DNA from: an uncultured Clostridia bacterium
GTDB lineage: Bacteria > Bacillota > Clostridia > Lachnospirales > Lachnospiraceae
DNA length: 7,019 bases
NCBI GenBank assembly: GCA_946623485.1
Contig: CAMORF010000114.1
Location: 1-7,019 of the forward strand
Direction: 5' to 3'
The notes under the pieces were generated by a model. That model did no database searches. It had not been told where the DNA came from and was given only the letters and a program-made list of their open reading frames with translations. Below, one piece after another: positions 5,934 through 7,019 of this stretch; the stretch's first letter is position 1, and each line of letters starts with the position of its first letter. The position numbers and the translations under genes were made by a program.

Positions 5934-7019
5934 ATGGCGCGGGAGCGTGTGGAAAAAAGCTTTGGATTGCGCCGGAGCGGAGGCCTGATCCTGGAAAGAA
6001 GGCAGAAGCGTGCGGAAAGAATCCTTGGATCTGCGCCGGAGCGGAGGCCTGATCCTGGGAAGAAGGCAGAAGCATGCGGAAAGAATTCTTGGATCTGCGC
6101 CGGAGCGGAGGCCTGTGCCAGGGGAAGAGCGCAGATTGGGGAGCATGAGGGAAGGATGATTGGAAAACAGGTTCAGGCGTGTAACAGGAACAATATCACA
6201 ATTCATATCATTACCGTGATTTATAACCGGCGCATTTGTGAGATACGGTCTTTGCCGCAGTTTCAGGCAATGATCGGCCGGCATCCGGAGATAACCCTGA
6301 TCATTGCAGACAATTCTACGGAAGAGTCCATACTGGAACAGAACCGTGAGGTTGCATCACAGAGAAGCTGGCTGAGATATATAGAATGCGGGGGCAACAT
6401 TGGGTTGAGCCGTGCTTACAATCGGGCAATCGCAACGATTCCGCAGGATGCCAGATACTGGGTGATGTTTGCGGATGATGACACCTGGTTTTCTTTAGAG
6501 TATCTGGAAAATGCTCACAGGTATCTCTGCGGCATTCATGGCAGTGGAGCATACAATGCCCATGGCGATGCAGCATGCGGTGCCAGCGGTGATGCGGGGG
6601 GTGATGCCCATGGTCATAGAGCAGGCGATGCCGCCGGCAGGCGGAGGATTCCGCTGCAGATGATGTGCGGTGTCGTGGAGACGGAAAGCGGATGGATCTC
6701 ACCGCGCAGTGAGCACGCAAAGGAACTTGCTTTTTCCATGTTTCTCAGGCGGCCAAAGCCTGGTATATACAGGGATCTCTATCCGATCAACAGCGGTTTC
6801 TTCCTGGCGGGAAGCGCTTTGCGTGAAGTTGGGGGATTTGATGAGAGATTATTCCTGGACCAGGTGGACTTTTTGATGATGGACCGGCTGCGGGCACATG
6901 GAATCCGTAAAATCGGTGTCTTGCCCGGGGAGATCCGGCAGTCCTTTTCCGGAGATTTGCGGAAACTGATTTCCGGGGAACAAGGGCAATCAAATGCCGG
7001 GAATCGGCAGCAGCAGGCT
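5934..7019 (+). CDS. Family 2 glycosyltransferase, 3' end beyond the window
   Basis: An open frame of 362 codons with no stop before the window edge. From the ATG at 5934 the GT-A fold starts near residue 87 with ITIHIITVIYNRR, then LIIADNSTEES (123-133), NIGLSRAYNRAIA (155-167), MFADDDTW (178-185, metal binding), INSGFFLAGSALREVGGFDERLF (285-307, in parts) and DQVDFLMMDRLR (309-320). This order is typical of rhamnosyltransferase-like GT2 proteins. Seven 4-residue repeats sit just after the metal site. Two starts are possible. The ATG at 5934 lies 5 nt past the previous stop with GAGG/AGGA upstream and includes a 74-residue extension coded by 64-bp repeats. The ATG at 6156 has GAGG 5 nt upstream and gives a clean GT2 N-terminus. 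I chose the longer form because the frame stays open, but the start is uncertain. The C-terminus is missing. Confidence 0.88.
   Translation, partial: MARERVEKSFGLRRSGGLILERRQKRAERILGSAPERRPDPGKKAEACGKNSWICAGAEACARGRAQIGEHEGRMIGKQVQACNRNNITIHIITVIYNRRICEIRSLPQFQAMIGRHPEITLIIADNSTEESILEQNREVASQRSWLRYIECGGNIGLSRAYNRAIATIPQDARYWVMFADDDTWFSLEYLENAHRYLCGIHGSGAYNAHGDAACGASGDAGGDAHGHRAGDAAGRRRIPLQMMCGVVETESGWISPRSEHAKELAFSMFLRRPKPGIYRDLYPINSGFFLAGSALREVGGFDERLFLDQVDFLMMDRLRAHGIRKIGVLPGEIRQSFSGDLRKLISGEQGQSNAGNRQQQA
5945..6135 (+). repeat. About 64-bp tandem repeat, three copies
   Basis: Units are 5945-6007 (63 bp), 6008-6071 (64 bp) and 6072-6135 (64 bp). The shared core gcgccggagcggaggcctg begins at 5969, 6033 and 6097. 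Copies 2 and 3 are almost identical until the core, after which copy 3 diverges. The period is not a multiple of three, so each copy is read in a different frame by the overlapping open frame. The array begins 16 nt after the stop of the preceding glycosyltransferase and is either a 5' leader or an N-terminal extension of the next one. Confidence 0.95.
6555..6638 (+). repeat. 12-bp tandem repeat, seven units, near the active site
   Basis: Seven 4-codon units encode NAHG, DAAC, GASG, DAGG, DAHG, HRAG and DAAG. The GDA-coding triplets begin at 6564, 6588, 6600 and 6624, all multiples of 12 apart, and gcccatgg recurs at 6558 and 6606, 48 bp apart. The array encodes a flexible Gly/Ala/Asp/His loop about 25 residues after the DDD metal site of the last glycosyltransferase. 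The frame is kept. Confidence 0.85.

Noticed and set aside
6316..6720. 134-codon His/Cys-rich open frame on the - strand
   Set aside because: The His/Cys richness is the complement of the GDA/AHG-coding repeats; the + strand has a clear GT2 protein here.

Overview
The window is part of a surface-polysaccharide (capsule or cell-wall glycan) glycosyltransferase locus. The likely host is a Bacillota/Clostridia bacterium, probably Lachnospiraceae-like. That placement is inferred from strong GGAG/AGGAGG ribosome binding sites, sigma-A-type promoters (a perfect TATAAT at 148-153; TTGACG-17-TAGAAT at 4747-4775), a GC content near one half by eye, and the pairing of a DPM-like family 2 glycosyltransferase (GT2) with a DUF2304 membrane protein. 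No species can be named from the sequence alone.

Layout: 1-266 is a leader with hairpins, a 10-bp dyad and a -10 box. Then come three + strand genes: a DPM-like GT2 (267-962, GTG start), a DUF2304 membrane protein (1041-1454) and a GT2-type transferase with a repeat-rich N-terminus (1487-2476). A convergent - strand gene follows (2566-4665), a large GT2 whose first catalytic domain looks intact but whose second is degenerate. A divergent promoter region (4666-4872) then leads to a + strand GT2 (4873-5928). The last gene is another + strand GT2, open from 5934 to the end of the window and therefore incomplete. There are no RNA genes, transposases, CRISPR arrays or regulators.

The enzymes probably add successive sugars to a lipid-linked glycan on the cytoplasmic face of the membrane. 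The DPM-like GT/DUF2304 pair may make or handle a polyprenyl-phosphate sugar. The actual sugars cannot be read from sequence.

The most unusual feature is that degenerate tandem repeats occur throughout the locus. Inside coding regions the periods are 12, 24 or 36 bp (4, 8 or 12 residues), found in the DUF2304 tail, the N-terminus of the third gene, three places in the large - strand gene and an insert near the active site of the last gene. Arrays at gene borders have other periods: 43 bp (938-1023), 33 bp (2468-2599) and about 64 bp (5945-6135). The intragenic repeats keep the reading frame and sit in tails, linkers or loops of glycosyltransferases. This looks like a locus that diversifies its enzymes by expansion and contraction of small in-frame repeats.
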